Shown piece by piece: positions 46,130 to 55,336 of a stretch of DNA of 64,000 bases (positions are counted from its first letter, which is position 1; each line of letters opens with the position of its first letter). The position numbers and the translations under genes are program-made. The stretch comes from Eleftheria terrae (GTDB taxonomy: Bacteria > Pseudomonadota > Gammaproteobacteria > Burkholderiales > Burkholderiaceae_C). The notes beneath the pieces are model-generated. The model worked only from the letters and a program-made list of their open reading frames with translations. It ran no database searches and was not told the origin of the DNA. Where the stretch lies: NCBI RefSeq assembly GCF_030419005.1, contig NZ_CP106951.1, positions 1,364,001-1,428,000 on the forward strand, in the 5' to 3' direction.

Positions 46130-47365
46130 ATGCAGAAGTTCGACGCGGTCATCATCGGAGCAGGCGCCGCCGGGCTGTTCTGTGCAGGCATTGCCGGCCA
46201 GCTGGGCCAGAAGGTGCTGCTCATCGACCATGCAGCCAAGGTGGCGGAGAAGATCCGTATCTCCGGCGGCGGCCGCAGCAACTTCACCAACCGCGACGCC
46301 GGCCCGGCCAACTTCCTGTCCGACAACCCGCACTTCTGCCGCTCGGCGCTCGCCCGCTACACCCCGCAGGACTTCATTGCGCTGGTGCAGCGCCACCGCA
46401 TCCCCTTCCACGAGAAGCACAAGGGCCAGCTCTTCTGCGACCACTCCAGCGAAGACCTGATCGCCATGCTGCTGCGTGAATGCGAGCAGGGCCGGGTGCA
46501 GCGCTGGCAGCCGTGCGAGGTGCAGGCCGTACGGCACGGCGTGCGGGGCTTCGAGCTGGACACCTCGGGCGGCCCGGTGCAGGCGCCCCGCCTGGTGGTG
46601 GCCACCGGCGGCCTGTCGATTCCGAAGATCGGTGCGACCGATTTCGGCCACCGGCTGGCACGCCAGTTTGGCCACCGGCTGGTCGAGCCGCGCCCGGCGC
46701 TGGTGCCGCTCACCTTCACGTCGGAAGCCTTTGCGCCATATGCCGCACTGGCCGGCCTCTCGCTGGAGGTGCGCATTGCCGCCGGTGCCGGCAAGGCTCG
46801 CACCGAGTTCCTCGAAGACCTGTTGTTCACCCACCGAGGCCTGAGCGGACCGGCCGTGCTGCAGATCTCGAGCTTCTGGCGGCCCGGACAGCCGCTGCAA
46901 CTGGATCTCGCCCCCCAGCTCGACCTGGCCGCCCACCTGCGCGCGGCCAAGGCCGGCTCGCGCAAGCAGCTGGGCAACGAGCTACACGGCCTGCTGCCGG
47001 CACGGCTGCTCGACACCTGGCTGGCTGCCGTGCCGCAGCTGGCCACCCGGCCGATCGCCGAGGTCAAGGACAAGGACCTCGACGGCCTGGCCCAGCGGCT
47101 GCATCGCTGGGAGCTGCTGCCCGCCGGCACCGAGGGTTATCGCAAGGCCGAGGTCACCGCCGGCGGTGTGGACACGCGGGAGCTCGGCTCGCAGGACATG
47201 CAGAGCCGGCACGTGCCCGGGCTGTATTTCATCGGCGAGGTGGTGGACGTCACCGGATGGCTGGGTGGCTACAACTTCCAATGGGCCTGGGCCAGCGCGG
47301 CTGCCTGCGCACGGGCGCTCGCGGCGAGCCAGTCGGCCCCGCGCGAGGCGGCACCGCAAGCGTGA
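46130..47365 (+). CDS. NAD(P)/FAD-dependent oxidoreductase, YhiN/HI0933 family
   Basis: 411 residues. FAD-binding [19 protein letters not shown] at the start, [11 protein letters not shown] next and the C-terminal [22 protein letters not shown] are the family signatures. The physiological substrate is unknown. GATAAT (46116-46121) ends 8 nt before the ATG and there is no ribosome site, which suggests a leaderless mRNA. Confidence 0.92.
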
Positions 47366-47417
47366 AGCAGGCCACGGCCCGCGGCGACGGCTCGCAGCAG
47401 TGGAATCCAGCAGGCAT

Positions 47418-47446
47418 TTTGCATTTGCGAAATTTCTACCTATAAT
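47418..47446 (+). promoter_or_regulatory. rpsU promoter
   Basis: A consensus -10 TATAAT (47441-47446) has TTTGCA (47418-47423) 17 bp upstream as an imperfect -35. The region is AT-rich against a GC-rich background. The leader to rpsU would be about 140 nt. Confidence 0.75.
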
Positions 47447-47594
47447 CGCGGTCTTTGCTGGCAAACCCGCGTCCGTCGCATTTCGCTGTCTTTTCGCCGT
47501 GAGCCCAGCCCGTACACCTGGGCCTAGCTTGCAGCACACAGTGAACAGACACCGTCTTGGCGGCAACGCACGTATCCAAGGATCCGATCTCTCA

Positions 47595-47807
47595 ATGACT
47601 ACCATTCGCGTCAAAGAAAACGAGCCGTTCGACGTGGCCCTGCGCCGCTTCAAGCGCACCATCGAAAAGCTGGGCCTGCTGACCGAGCTGCGTGCCCGCG
47701 AGTTCTATGAAAAGCCGACCGCCGAGCGCAAGCGCAAGAAGGCCGCCGCCGTCAAGCGTCACTACAAGCGCGTGCGCAGCATGCAGCTGCCCAAGAAGCT
47801 GTACTGA
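47595..47807 (+). CDS. rpsU: 30S ribosomal protein S21
   Basis: 70 residues beginning [20 protein letters not shown], basic throughout and ending in the S21 tail [13 protein letters not shown]. It joins the 30S subunit late and helps mRNA pairing with 16S rRNA. A terminator follows 32 bp after the stop. yqeY comes next, the usual neighbour, but dnaG is absent here. Confidence 0.97.
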
Positions 47808-47839
47808 TCCGCTGACGCGCTCGCCGACAGCGCACTGAC

Positions 47840-47875
47840 AAAGCCCGCCTGGGGACGCCCACGCGGGCTTTTTCG
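47840..47875 (+). terminator. Intrinsic terminator after rpsU
   Basis: AAAGCCCGC (47840-47848) pairs with GCGGGCTTT (47863-47871), a 9-bp stem around a 14-nt loop, and runs into a short T tract (TTTTT, then CGTTGTT). Confidence 0.85.
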
Positions 47876-47968
47876 TTGTTGGGCCGCTTTGGCGCGCCAC
47901 CCACCTCCGCCCTGCCGCCGCCTGCCGCGACGCAGTACCATCACCCCTTCGTTTCGCCAGAGACCGCC

Positions 47969-48415
47969 ATGAGCCTGAAGAACCAGATCACCGAAGACAT
48001 GAAGGCAGCGATGCGCGCCAAGGAAGTCGAGCGCCTCTCGACCATTCGCATGCTGCTGGCCGCCATGAAGCAGAAGGAAGTCGACGAGCGCGTGGAGCTG
48101 GACGACGTGGCCGTGGTCGGCATCGTCGACAAGCTCATCAAGCAGCGCAAGGACTCCCACACCCAATACAGCGCTGCCGGTCGCACCGACCTCGCCGACA
48201 AGGAAGCCGCCGAGATCAAGGTGCTCGAGGCCTACCTGCCGCAGCGGCTGAGCGCCGAGGAGATTGCCGCCGAGGTGGCCCGCATCGTTGCCGAAACCGG
48301 CGCTGCCGGCCCGGGCGACATGGGCAAGGTGATGGGCGTGGCCAAGACCCGGCTGGCCGGCAAGGCCGAGATGGGCCAGGTCTCCGCCGCCATCAAGCAG
48401 GCGCTGAGCCGATAA
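47969..48415 (+). CDS. yqeY: GatB/YqeY domain protein
   Basis: 148 residues from ATG 47969. MSLKNQITEDMKAAMRAKEV and TIRMLLAAMKQKEVDER are the YqeY start; the C-terminal half (GPGDMGKVMGVAKTRLAG) is the domain shared with the tRNA-binding tail of GatB. Its cellular role is uncertain. It is 160 bp after rpsU and 28 bp before the small phosphatase-like gene. Confidence 0.94.
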   Translation: MSLKNQITEDMKAAMRAKEVERLSTIRMLLAAMKQKEVDERVELDDVAVVGIVDKLIKQRKDSHTQYSAAGRTDLADKEAAEIKVLEAYLPQRLSAEEIAAEVARIVAETGAAGPGDMGKVMGVAKTRLAGKAEMGQVSAAIKQALSR

Positions 48416-48443
48416 TTCGCCACCACCCCACCGGGAGAAGACG

Positions 48444-48791
48444 ATGAGCCTGCCGATCCAGCAGTTGTCCAGTGAAGTGTGTGTCGCGCCCCAGCTCGAG
48501 CCTGCGGCCATGCAGGCGGCTGCCGAGGCCGGCTTCAAGAGTGTCATCAACAACCGCCCGGACCATGAAGGCGGCCCGACCCAGCCCACCAGCGAGCAGA
48601 TGGAGGCGGCTGCCAAGGCGGCCGGCCTCCAGTATGTGCACCTGCCGGTGAGCCCCTCGGTGCAAACCCCCGAGGAGATCGCCCGCTTCGCCGAGTTGCT
48701 GGAGACGCTGCCCAAGCCGGTGCTGGCCTTCTGCCGCTCTGGCGGGCGGTGCACCCGCCTGTTCCAGGCGGCCACCGCCACCCGCGGCTGA
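48444..48791 (+). CDS. TIGR01244-type phosphatase-like/sulfurtransferase protein
   Basis: 115 residues. The N-terminus (QQLSSEVCVAPQLEPAAM) and SVINNRPDHEGGPTQPTSEQM match the small protein-tyrosine-phosphatase-like group also called beta-lactamase hydrolase-like. The active loop is AFCRSGGRCTRLF with a C(X)4R pattern. Relatives are fused to persulfide dioxygenases or flank sulfide-oxidation genes; no such gene is adjacent. GGGAGA precedes the start. Confidence 0.88.
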   Translation: MSLPIQQLSSEVCVAPQLEPAAMQAAAEAGFKSVINNRPDHEGGPTQPTSEQMEAAAKAAGLQYVHLPVSPSVQTPEEIARFAELLETLPKPVLAFCRSGGRCTRLFQAATATRG

Positions 48792-48796
48792 GGCTT

Positions 48797-48820
48797 GCCG
48801 CCTGCCTGAGGGCAGGCGGC
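48797..48820. terminator. Perfect hairpin between convergent genes
   Basis: A 10-bp perfect stem GCCGCCTGCC/GGCAGGCGGC around loop TGAG fills the 36-bp gap between the plus-strand phosphatase-like gene and the minus-strand TRAP gene. There is no T tract on either side, so termination is likely but not certain. Confidence 0.55.
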
Positions 48821-48827
48821 CTCCCGC

Positions 48828-49910
48828 TCACAGGCGGGACGATTGCATGTAGCGGTCGAACTGCGCTTCAGTGAAGCGGAACCACAGGTTCTGGTCGCGC
48901 CTGAAGTTCGCGTAGTCGGCGTAGACCTTCTTCCAGTTCGAGTTCTTCGCGCTGAGCTCGGAGTACAGCGCCATCGACTCCCGGAAGGCGGCATCCATCA
49001 CCGCCTTGGGCAGCGGCAGCACCCGGGCCTTGGCGGCCACCAGCTGCTTCAGGGCTGCCGGGTTGCGCGCGTCGTAGCGGGCCTGCATGTCGATGTGGGC
49101 GAAGGCCGAGGCCGCTTCCAGCATCGCCTTGTATTCCGACGACAGGCCGTCGTAGGCCTTGGTGTTGATGAAGAAGTCGAGCTGCGGGCCGCCCTCCCAC
49201 CAGCCGGGGTAGTGGTAGACCGGCGCCACCTTGTTGAACCCCAGTTTCAGGTCGTCATACGGGCCGACCCATTCGGCCGCATCGATGGTGCCCTTCTCCA
49301 GCGCCTGGTAGATCTCGCCGCCAGGGATGTTCTGCGGCACCGAGCCGAGCCGCTCCAGCACCCGGCCGGCAAAGCCGCCGATGCGCATCTTCAGGCCCTT
49401 CATGTCGGCCAGCGTCTTGATCTCCTTTCGGTACCAGCCGCCCATCTGTGCGCCGGTGTTGCCGCCCGGGAAGTTGACGATGTTGTACTGCGCGTAGAAC
49501 TCGCGCATCAGCTTCATCCCATTGCCCTCGTACATCCAGGCCGTCATCTGGCGCGAGTTGAGCCCGAAGGGAATCGCGCAGCCGATGGCGAAGGTCTCGT
49601 CCTTGCCGAAGAAGTAGTAAGGCGCCGTGTGCGCCATCTCGACCGTGCCGTTCTGCACGCCGTCGACCACGCCGAAGGGCGGCATCAACTCGCCGCCGGC
49701 ATGCACCGAGATCTGGAACTTGCCGCCACTGAGGTCGGCCACCTTTTTCGCGAACACCTCGGCCGCGCCGTAGATGGTGTCCAGCGACTTCGGGAAGCTC
49801 GACGCCAGACGCCAGCGCAGCGCCGCCTGCGCGCGCACCACGGCTGGTGCCGCACCGGCGGCCAGCACGCCGGCCAGGCCGGTGTGCCGTATGAAGGAAC
49901 GACGTTGCAT
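48828..49910 (-). CDS. TRAP transporter substrate-binding protein, paralogue 1
   Basis: 360 residues from ATG 49910, preceded by AGGAG; ATG 49931 lacks a ribosome site. The N-terminus MQRRSFIRHTGLAGVLAAG with AVVRAQA is a Tat signal peptide. The mature part is a DctP-type protein: ELMPPFGVVDGVQNGTVEM, GLNSRQMTAW, RIGGFAGRVLERLG and EWVGPYDDLKLGF. The RIGGF arginine usually binds the substrate carboxylate, and the whole resembles the 2-keto-acid binder TakP. It has the same length as the next two genes. No DctQ or DctM gene is in the window. Confidence 0.92.
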   Translation of the reverse strand: MQRRSFIRHTGLAGVLAAGAAPAVVRAQAALRWRLASSFPKSLDTIYGAAEVFAKKVADLSGGKFQISVHAGGELMPPFGVVDGVQNGTVEMAHTAPYYFFGKDETFAIGCAIPFGLNSRQMTAWMYEGNGMKLMREFYAQYNIVNFPGGNTGAQMGGWYRKEIKTLADMKGLKMRIGGFAGRVLERLGSVPQNIPGGEIYQALEKGTIDAAEWVGPYDDLKLGFNKVAPVYHYPGWWEGGPQLDFFINTKAYDGLSSEYKAMLEAASAFAHIDMQARYDARNPAALKQLVAAKARVLPLPKAVMDAAFRESMALYSELSAKNSNWKKVYADYANFRRDQNLWFRFTEAQFDRYMQSSRL

Positions 49911-50029
49911 GGAAGTGCTCCTCTCCGACATGAAAGCTGTGAATGAATCACTGTTTGTCTGAAGATTCTAGGAGTGCAACTTTCAGCTTCCTGCAAGGGT
50001 TTACCCATTCGGCCCTCGCCGGCCGAGCG

Positions 50030-50059
50030 GAAAAAGAAAAGCCCCGCCAAGGCGGGGCT
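50030..50059 (-). terminator. Intrinsic terminator after TRAP paralogue 2
   Basis: On the minus strand AGCCCCGCC pairs with GGCGGGGCT (50059-50040) and continues into TTTTCTTTTT. It lies 20 bp after the stop, so paralogue 2 ends its own transcript and paralogue 1 needs its own promoter. Confidence 0.9.
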
Positions 50060-50079
50060 GGAGCGGGTGCCGCGCGGCC

Positions 50080-51162
50080 TCAGAGCTTGGCCGACTGCAT
50101 GTAGCGGTCGAACTGCGCTTCGGTGAAGCGGAACCACAGGTTCTGGTCTCGGCGGAAGGCGGCGTAGTCGGCGTAGACCTTCTTCCAGTTCGGGTTGCTG
50201 GTGGACAGCTCGTCGTAGACCGCCATCGATTCCTTGAAGGCCGCATCCATCAGCGCCTTGGGGAAGGCAACCAGCTGCACCTTCTGGGCCACCAGCTGCT
50301 TCAGCGCGATCGGGTTGCGGGCATCGTACTTGGCCTGCATGTCCACGTGCGCATACGCGGAGGCCGCCTGCACCACCGCCTTGTACTCGGCCGACAGCGC
50401 CTCGTAGGCCTTGGTATTGATGAAGAAGTCGATCTGCGGACCGCCCTCCCACCAGCCCGGGTAGTAGTAGTACGGCGCAACGCGGTGGAAGCCGAGCTTC
50501 TGGTCGTCGTAGGGGCCGACCCATTCAGCCGCGTCGATGGTGCCCTTCTCGAGCGCCTGGTACAGCTCACCGCCGGGGATGTTCTGCGGCACGCCACCCA
50601 GGCGCTCGATGATCTTGCCGGCAAAGCCACCGATGCGGAACTTCAGCCCCTTCATGTCGGCCACGCTCTTCACCTGCTTGCGGAACCAGCCGGCCATCTG
50701 GGCGCCGGAGTTGCCGCCGGCGAAGTTGATGATGTTGTACTGCGCGTAGAACTCGCGCATCAGCTTCAGGCCGTTGCCCTCGAAGGTCCAGGCCGTCATC
50801 TGGCGCGAGTTCAGCCCGAAGGGGATGGCCGCGCCGATGGCGAAGGTCGGGTCCTTGCCGAAGTAGTAGTAGGGCACGGTATGGCCCATCTCGACCGTGC
50901 CGTTCTGAACGCCATCCACGATGCCAAACGGGGGCATCAGCTCGCCACCGGCATGCACGGTGATCTGGAACTTGCCGCCGGTCAGCTCCGACACCTTCTT
51001 GGCGAAGACTTCAGCCCCGCCATAGATGGTGTCGAGCGACTTCGGAAAGCTGGAGGCACAGCGCCAGCGCACGTTGGCCTGCGCATGCACGACGGCCGGT
51101 GCCGCACCGGCTGCCAGCACGCCGGCGATGCCGGTGCTGCGGATGAAGGAACGACGCTCCAT
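50080..51162 (-). CDS. TRAP transporter substrate-binding protein, paralogue 2
   Basis: 360 residues from ATG 51162 with AGGAG 10 nt upstream; a TTG two codons earlier is not needed. The Tat signal is MERRSFIRSTGIAGVLAAG with AVVHAQA. All DctP landmarks of paralogue 1 are shared, with a mature start of NVRWRCASSFPKSLDTIYGG. It carries an unusual Cys here (WRCASS), where paralogues 1 and 3 have WRLASS. A T-tract terminator lies directly downstream. It is an orphan binding protein of unknown ligand, probably a monocarboxylate. Confidence 0.92.
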   Translation of the reverse strand: MERRSFIRSTGIAGVLAAGAAPAVVHAQANVRWRCASSFPKSLDTIYGGAEVFAKKVSELTGGKFQITVHAGGELMPPFGIVDGVQNGTVEMGHTVPYYYFGKDPTFAIGAAIPFGLNSRQMTAWTFEGNGLKLMREFYAQYNIINFAGGNSGAQMAGWFRKQVKSVADMKGLKFRIGGFAGKIIERLGGVPQNIPGGELYQALEKGTIDAAEWVGPYDDQKLGFHRVAPYYYYPGWWEGGPQIDFFINTKAYEALSAEYKAVVQAASAYAHVDMQAKYDARNPIALKQLVAQKVQLVAFPKALMDAAFKESMAVYDELSTSNPNWKKVYADYAAFRRDQNLWFRFTEAQFDRYMQSAKL

Positions 51163-51400
51163 GAACAATCTCCTGTCGATATGTAGGATCGCGGGCAGCC
51201 CGCCCTGCAGGGCGTGCCGGTGCGACCGGCGTGAGCGATTCTAGGAGTGGGGTTGCCGCCGGACGCTGAGGGGTTTCCCCTCGTGGCAAGCACTCCACCC
51301 CGGCGCCGGCCGTCAGGCTGGCGCAAGCCAGTCGGGCAGGCACGGGCGTGGCACCCGCCGCTCGCGGCAGCGCCATCGCCCCGGTCCTGTCATGCGGGGG

Positions 51401-52483
51401 TCAGAGCTTGGCGGCCTGCATGTAGCGGTCGAACTGCGCCTCGGTGAAGCGGAACCAGAGGTTCTGGTCGCGGCGGAAGTTGGCGTAGTCGGTGTAGACC
51501 TTCTTCCAGTTCGGGTTCTTGGCCGACAGCTCGGAGTACAGCGCCATCGACTCCTTGAAGGCCGCATCCATGATGTCCTTCGGAAAGGGCAGCAGCTTGA
51601 CCTTCTGTGCCACCAGCTGCTTCAGCGCGGTGGGGTTGCGGGCGTCGTACTTGGCCTGCATGTCCACATGCGCGTAGGCCGAGGCCGCATCGATGATGGC
51701 CTTGTATTCGGCCGACAGGCCGGCATAGGCCTTGGTGTTGATGTACAGCGACAGCTCGAGGCCGCCTTCCCACCAGCCGGGGTAGTAGTAGTGCGGCGCC
51801 ACCTTGGCGAAGCCCAGCTTCTGGTCGTCGTAGGGGCCGATCCACTCGGCGGCGTCGATCGTGCCCTTCTCCAGCGCCTGGTAGATCTCACCGCCAGGGA
51901 TGTTCTGCGGCACGCCGCCCAGGCGCTCGATGACCTTGCCGGCGAAGCCGCCGACACGGAACTTGAGCCCCTTCACGTCGGCCAGCCCCTTGAGCTCCTT
52001 GCGGAACCAGCCGCCCATCTGTGCCCCGGTGTTGCCGCAGGAGAAGTTGATGATGTTGAACTGCGCGTAGAACTCGCGCATCAGCGTCATGCCGTTGCCT
52101 TCCTGCATCCAGGCCGTCATCTGGCGCGAATTCAGGCCGAAGGGAATCGCCCCGCCGATGGCAAAGGTGTCGTCCTTGCCGAAGAAATAGTAGGGCGCGG
52201 TATGGGCCAGCTCGACGGTGCCGTTCTGCACGCCGTCGACCACGCCGAAGGGCGGCATCAGCTCGCCACCGGCATGCACCGAGATGTTGAACTTGCCGCC
52301 GCTCAGCTCCGCGACCTTCTTCGCAAAGACTTCGGCGCCGCCATAGATCGTGTCGAGCGCCTTCGGGAAACTGGAAGCCAGACGCCAGCGAAGATTGGCC
52401 TGGGCCTGCACGACGGCAGGGGCGGCACCCGCTGCCAGCACCCCGGCGATGCCGGTGCTGCGAATGAAGGAACGGCGCTCCAT
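51401..52483 (-). CDS. TRAP transporter substrate-binding protein, paralogue 3
   Basis: 360 residues from ATG 52483 with GAGGA 10 nt upstream. The Tat signal MERRSFIRSTGIAGVLAAG with AVVQAQA is nearly identical to that of paralogue 2. The mature part follows the same pattern (RVGGFAGKVIERLG, EWIGPYDDQKLGF). Differences gather around the binding cleft, such as LELSLYINTKAYAG for GPQIDFFINTKAYEA, so the ligand may differ. The 238-bp gap to paralogue 2 shows no obvious terminator. Confidence 0.92.
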   Translation of the reverse strand: MERRSFIRSTGIAGVLAAGAAPAVVQAQANLRWRLASSFPKALDTIYGGAEVFAKKVAELSGGKFNISVHAGGELMPPFGVVDGVQNGTVELAHTAPYYFFGKDDTFAIGGAIPFGLNSRQMTAWMQEGNGMTLMREFYAQFNIINFSCGNTGAQMGGWFRKELKGLADVKGLKFRVGGFAGKVIERLGGVPQNIPGGEIYQALEKGTIDAAEWIGPYDDQKLGFAKVAPHYYYPGWWEGGLELSLYINTKAYAGLSAEYKAIIDAASAYAHVDMQAKYDARNPTALKQLVAQKVKLLPFPKDIMDAAFKESMALYSELSAKNPNWKKVYTDYANFRRDQNLWFRFTEAQFDRYMQAAKL

Positions 52484-52662
52484 GTTCGAATCCTCGTAGT
52501 GATCACACAAGCCCGGCCGGCATACCGCCACCGGTGCCGACCCATTCTAGGAAGCGGCGCCCCCCGGCAACACGGGGAGCATTCCTGTTCGCAATACTAC
52601 GTAGAGCCCCGCTTTTCTCAGCGGGCGTTCAGCCGGGCTGTGCTATCGCCGGACCACCGGCC

Positions 52663-54045
52663 TCAGGAGCCGGCGACCTTCATGCGGTCGATCAGCACCG
52701 AGCCGATGGTCTTGGAGCCCATCGTGTAGGCGTCGGCACCGATGGCCTGGATGCCCTGCCACATCTGCCGCAGGTTGCCGGCGATGGTGATCTCGTGCAC
52801 CGGATAGGCAATGCGGCCGTTCTCGACCCAGAAACCGGCCGCGCCGCGCGAATAGTCGCCTGTCACGTAGTTGACGCCCTGCCCCATCAGCTCGATCACG
52901 AACAGGCCGCGGTCGAGCTTGCGCAGCATGGCGTCGAGGTCGTCCTGCGGCTGGGTGAGCCGGCTGGTCATGGACAGGTTCTGCGAACCGCCGGCATGCC
53001 CGGTGGTGCGCATGCCGAGCTTGCGCGCCGAGTAGCTGGACAGGAAGTAGCCTTCGACCTGCCCGCCCTTGACGACATGGCGGGCCCGGGTGACCACGCC
53101 TTCGTCGTCGAACGGCGCGCTGCCCTTGCCCTTGGGGATGTGAGGGTCCTCGGCGATGTCGACGTGCTCGGGGAACACGCGGGTGCCCAGGCTGTCGTTC
53201 AGGAAGCTCGCCTTGCGGTAGAGGGCACCGCCGCTGGTGGCCTGCACGAAGCTGCCCAGCAGGCCGACGGCCAGCGTGGACTCGAACAGCACCGGGCACT
53301 CGCAGGTGGCGATCTTGCGCGACTTCAGGCGCGACAGCGCGCGCTCGGCGGCGTAGCGGCCCACCGCTTCGGCAGCGGCCAGCTCGGCCGGGTCGCGCAT
53401 CGAGGTGTACCAGGCGTCGCGCTGCATCTGGGCACCGCGCCCGGCAATGGGCGCCACCGACAGCGAATGCCGGGAGCTGGCATAGCCGCCCCGGAAGCCG
53501 CGGGTGTTGCCGGCGAAGAAATGCGATTGCTGGGCCGACACGCCGGCGCCTTCGGAATTGGTGATGCGGCGGTCGGTTTCCAGCGCGGCGGCTTCGCAGC
53601 GCCGGGCCAGCTCGGCCGCAGCTTCGGCATCGATGTCCCAGGGATAGAAGAGGTCGAGGTCGCGCTCGGCGGCCTCGCCCAGGGCCAGGTCCGCCTCGTC
53701 CGGCAGGCCGGCGGCCGGATCTTCGGCGGTGAAGCGGGCGATGTCGTAGGCCGCGCGCACCGTCTGCTCCAGTGCGGCGCGCGAGAAGTCGGACGTGCTC
53801 GCGTTGCCGCGTCGCTGGCCGAGGTAGACCGTGACGCCAAGCGACTTGTCCCGGTTGCGCTCGACATTCTCCAGCTCGCCCTTGCGGACCGAGACCGACA
53901 GGCCGACGCCCTCGGACACCTCCACCGCCGCATCGCTCGCCCCCTGCGCTTGTGCGAAGGCCAGGGCATCCTCGACCAGCTCGCGGAACTGGTCCTGGGC
54001 ATAGGCAAAGCCACGGGTGGGGGAAGAAGCAGCGGTATTGGGCAT
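52663..54045 (-). CDS. pmbA: Metalloprotease-type protein PmbA (TldE)
   Basis: 460 residues from ATG 54045; a longer open frame upstream is antisense to yjgA. The family segments VSVRKGELENVERNRDKSLGV near residue 50 and FDDEGVVTRARHVVKGG are present, and the C-terminal NYVTGDYSRGAAGFWVENG is conserved. It acts with TldD to cleave peptides such as microcin precursors; TldD carries the metal site and is not in this window. It is divergent from yjgA, as in E. coli. Confidence 0.95.
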   Translation of the reverse strand: MPNTAASSPTRGFAYAQDQFRELVEDALAFAQAQGASDAAVEVSEGVGLSVSVRKGELENVERNRDKSLGVTVYLGQRRGNASTSDFSRAALEQTVRAAYDIARFTAEDPAAGLPDEADLALGEAAERDLDLFYPWDIDAEAAAELARRCEAAALETDRRITNSEGAGVSAQQSHFFAGNTRGFRGGYASSRHSLSVAPIAGRGAQMQRDAWYTSMRDPAELAAAEAVGRYAAERALSRLKSRKIATCECPVLFESTLAVGLLGSFVQATSGGALYRKASFLNDSLGTRVFPEHVDIAEDPHIPKGKGSAPFDDEGVVTRARHVVKGGQVEGYFLSSYSARKLGMRTTGHAGGSQNLSMTSRLTQPQDDLDAMLRKLDRGLFVIELMGQGVNYVTGDYSRGAAGFWVENGRIAYPVHEITIAGNLRQMWQGIQAIGADAYTMGSKTIGSVLIDRMKVAGS

Positions 54046-54139
54046 GGTCGGGTTCTGGCCGGGCAGGCCTTGGATAAACGGCCGCTTTATCATACCCACC
54101 CAGTTGTTCATCGGGGCGAGTGCCCCGCCAGGCCTTTCC

Positions 54140-54685
54140 ATGCAGCACGATTCCGAGCCCCGCGACCCCGCAGAAGACGACCTCGACACGCGGCCGAGCA
54201 AAACCCAGCGCAAGAAGGACTCGCACGAGCTGCAGGCGCTGGGCGAGGCCCTGACCCAGCTCACCGACGACCGGCTGGCGCAGCTGGAGATTTCCGACTC
54301 GCTGCGCGACGCGGTCCAGCAGTACAAGCGCACCCGGTCGCACGAAGGCCTGCGCCGGCAGATGCAGTACATCGGCAAGCTGATGCGCCATGCCGATGTC
54401 GAGCAGATCCGCGAAGCCGTGGCGGCCCAGCAGCTGGGCCGGGCGAAGGACACGCTGTCCTTGCACCGGGCCGAGCTGTGGCGCACCGAACTGGTCGCCA
54501 GCGACGACGCGGTCACCCGCTGGGCGGCCGAACACCCGGGCAGCGACATGCAGCAGTTGCGCAGCCTGGTGCGTGCGGCCCGCAAGGACGCGGCCGCCAC
54601 GCCCGAGCAGCGCAACGGCCGTGCCTACCGGGAGCTGTTCCAGTTCATCAAGCCCCACCTGGCGGAGGACAACGGTGATGAGTGA
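54140..54685 (+). CDS. darP: Ribosome-associated protein DarP/YjgA
   Basis: 181 residues from ATG 54140. KTQRKKDSHELQALGEALTQL and YIGKLMRHADVEQIREAV are typical of the DUF615/YjgA family, which helps late 50S maturation. The N-terminal 25 residues are acidic and disordered. Its end overlaps the mog start by 8 bp. Confidence 0.95.
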   Translation: MQHDSEPRDPAEDDLDTRPSKTQRKKDSHELQALGEALTQLTDDRLAQLEISDSLRDAVQQYKRTRSHEGLRRQMQYIGKLMRHADVEQIREAVAAQQLGRAKDTLSLHRAELWRTELVASDDAVTRWAAEHPGSDMQQLRSLVRAARKDAAATPEQRNGRAYRELFQFIKPHLAEDNGDE

Positions 54686-55274
54686 GTTCGACCCGGTGCG
54701 CATCGGCGTGGTCTCGGTCAGCGACCGCGCGTCCGGCGGCGTGTACGAGGACAAGGGCATCCCGGCCCTGCGTGACTGGATCGGCCGCGCGGTGCGCAAC
54801 CCGGTGCACTGGGAGGCGCGCCTGATCCCGGACGAGCAGGACACCATCAGCGCGACCCTGCGCGAACTGGTGGACCAGCAGCGCTGCGACCTGGTGCTGA
54901 CCACCGGCGGCACCGGCCCGGCGCTGCGCGACGTGACACCGGAAGCCACCCTTGCGGTGGCTGACAAGGTCATGCCGGGCTTCGGCGAGCAGATGCGCCA
55001 GATCAGCCTGCGCTTCGTGCCCACTGCCATCCTGTCGCGGCAGGTGGCGGTCATCCGCGGCCAGGCGCTGATCATCAACCTGCCCGGCCAGCCCAAATCC
55101 ATCGCCGAGACGCTGGAAGGCCTGACGAATGCCGAAGGGCAGCCCGTGGTGCCCGGCATCTTCGCCGCGGTGCCCTACTGCATCGACTTGATCGGCGGCC
55201 CCTACCTCGAGTGCGACCCGGCGGTGTGCAAGGCCTTCCGGCCCAAGTCGGCATTGCGGCCGGCACAGGCCTGA
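54678..55274 (+). CDS. mog: Molybdopterin adenylyltransferase
   Basis: 198 residues. RIGVVSVSDRASGGVYEDKGI and the TTGGTGPALRDVTPEA loop identify the MogA/MoaB fold, with the MogA-type LPGQPKSIAETLEGL near the end. It adenylates molybdopterin before molybdate insertion, which nasA of this window needs. The start lies inside the yjgA end. A VHWEARLIPDEQ spacer is typical of MogA. Confidence 0.94.
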   Translation: MSEFDPVRIGVVSVSDRASGGVYEDKGIPALRDWIGRAVRNPVHWEARLIPDEQDTISATLRELVDQQRCDLVLTTGGTGPALRDVTPEATLAVADKVMPGFGEQMRQISLRFVPTAILSRQVAVIRGQALIINLPGQPKSIAETLEGLTNAEGQPVVPGIFAAVPYCIDLIGGPYLECDPAVCKAFRPKSALRPAQA

Positions 55275-55336
55275 GGAAGGACACCGGCCGCAGCGCGCTG
55301 GCGGCGCCGCACGCAGCGCGCCGCCGGCGGCTTGCC

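Noticed and set aside
44761..46326. N-terminal extension of the MFS frame up to 46326
   Set aside because: The extra 522 codons are antisense to the fatty acid hydroxylase-like gene; the MFS sequence starts at ATG 44760.
52534..54678. 714-codon plus-strand frame opposite pmbA
   Set aside because: Shadow ORF with no recognisable fold, antisense to PmbA.
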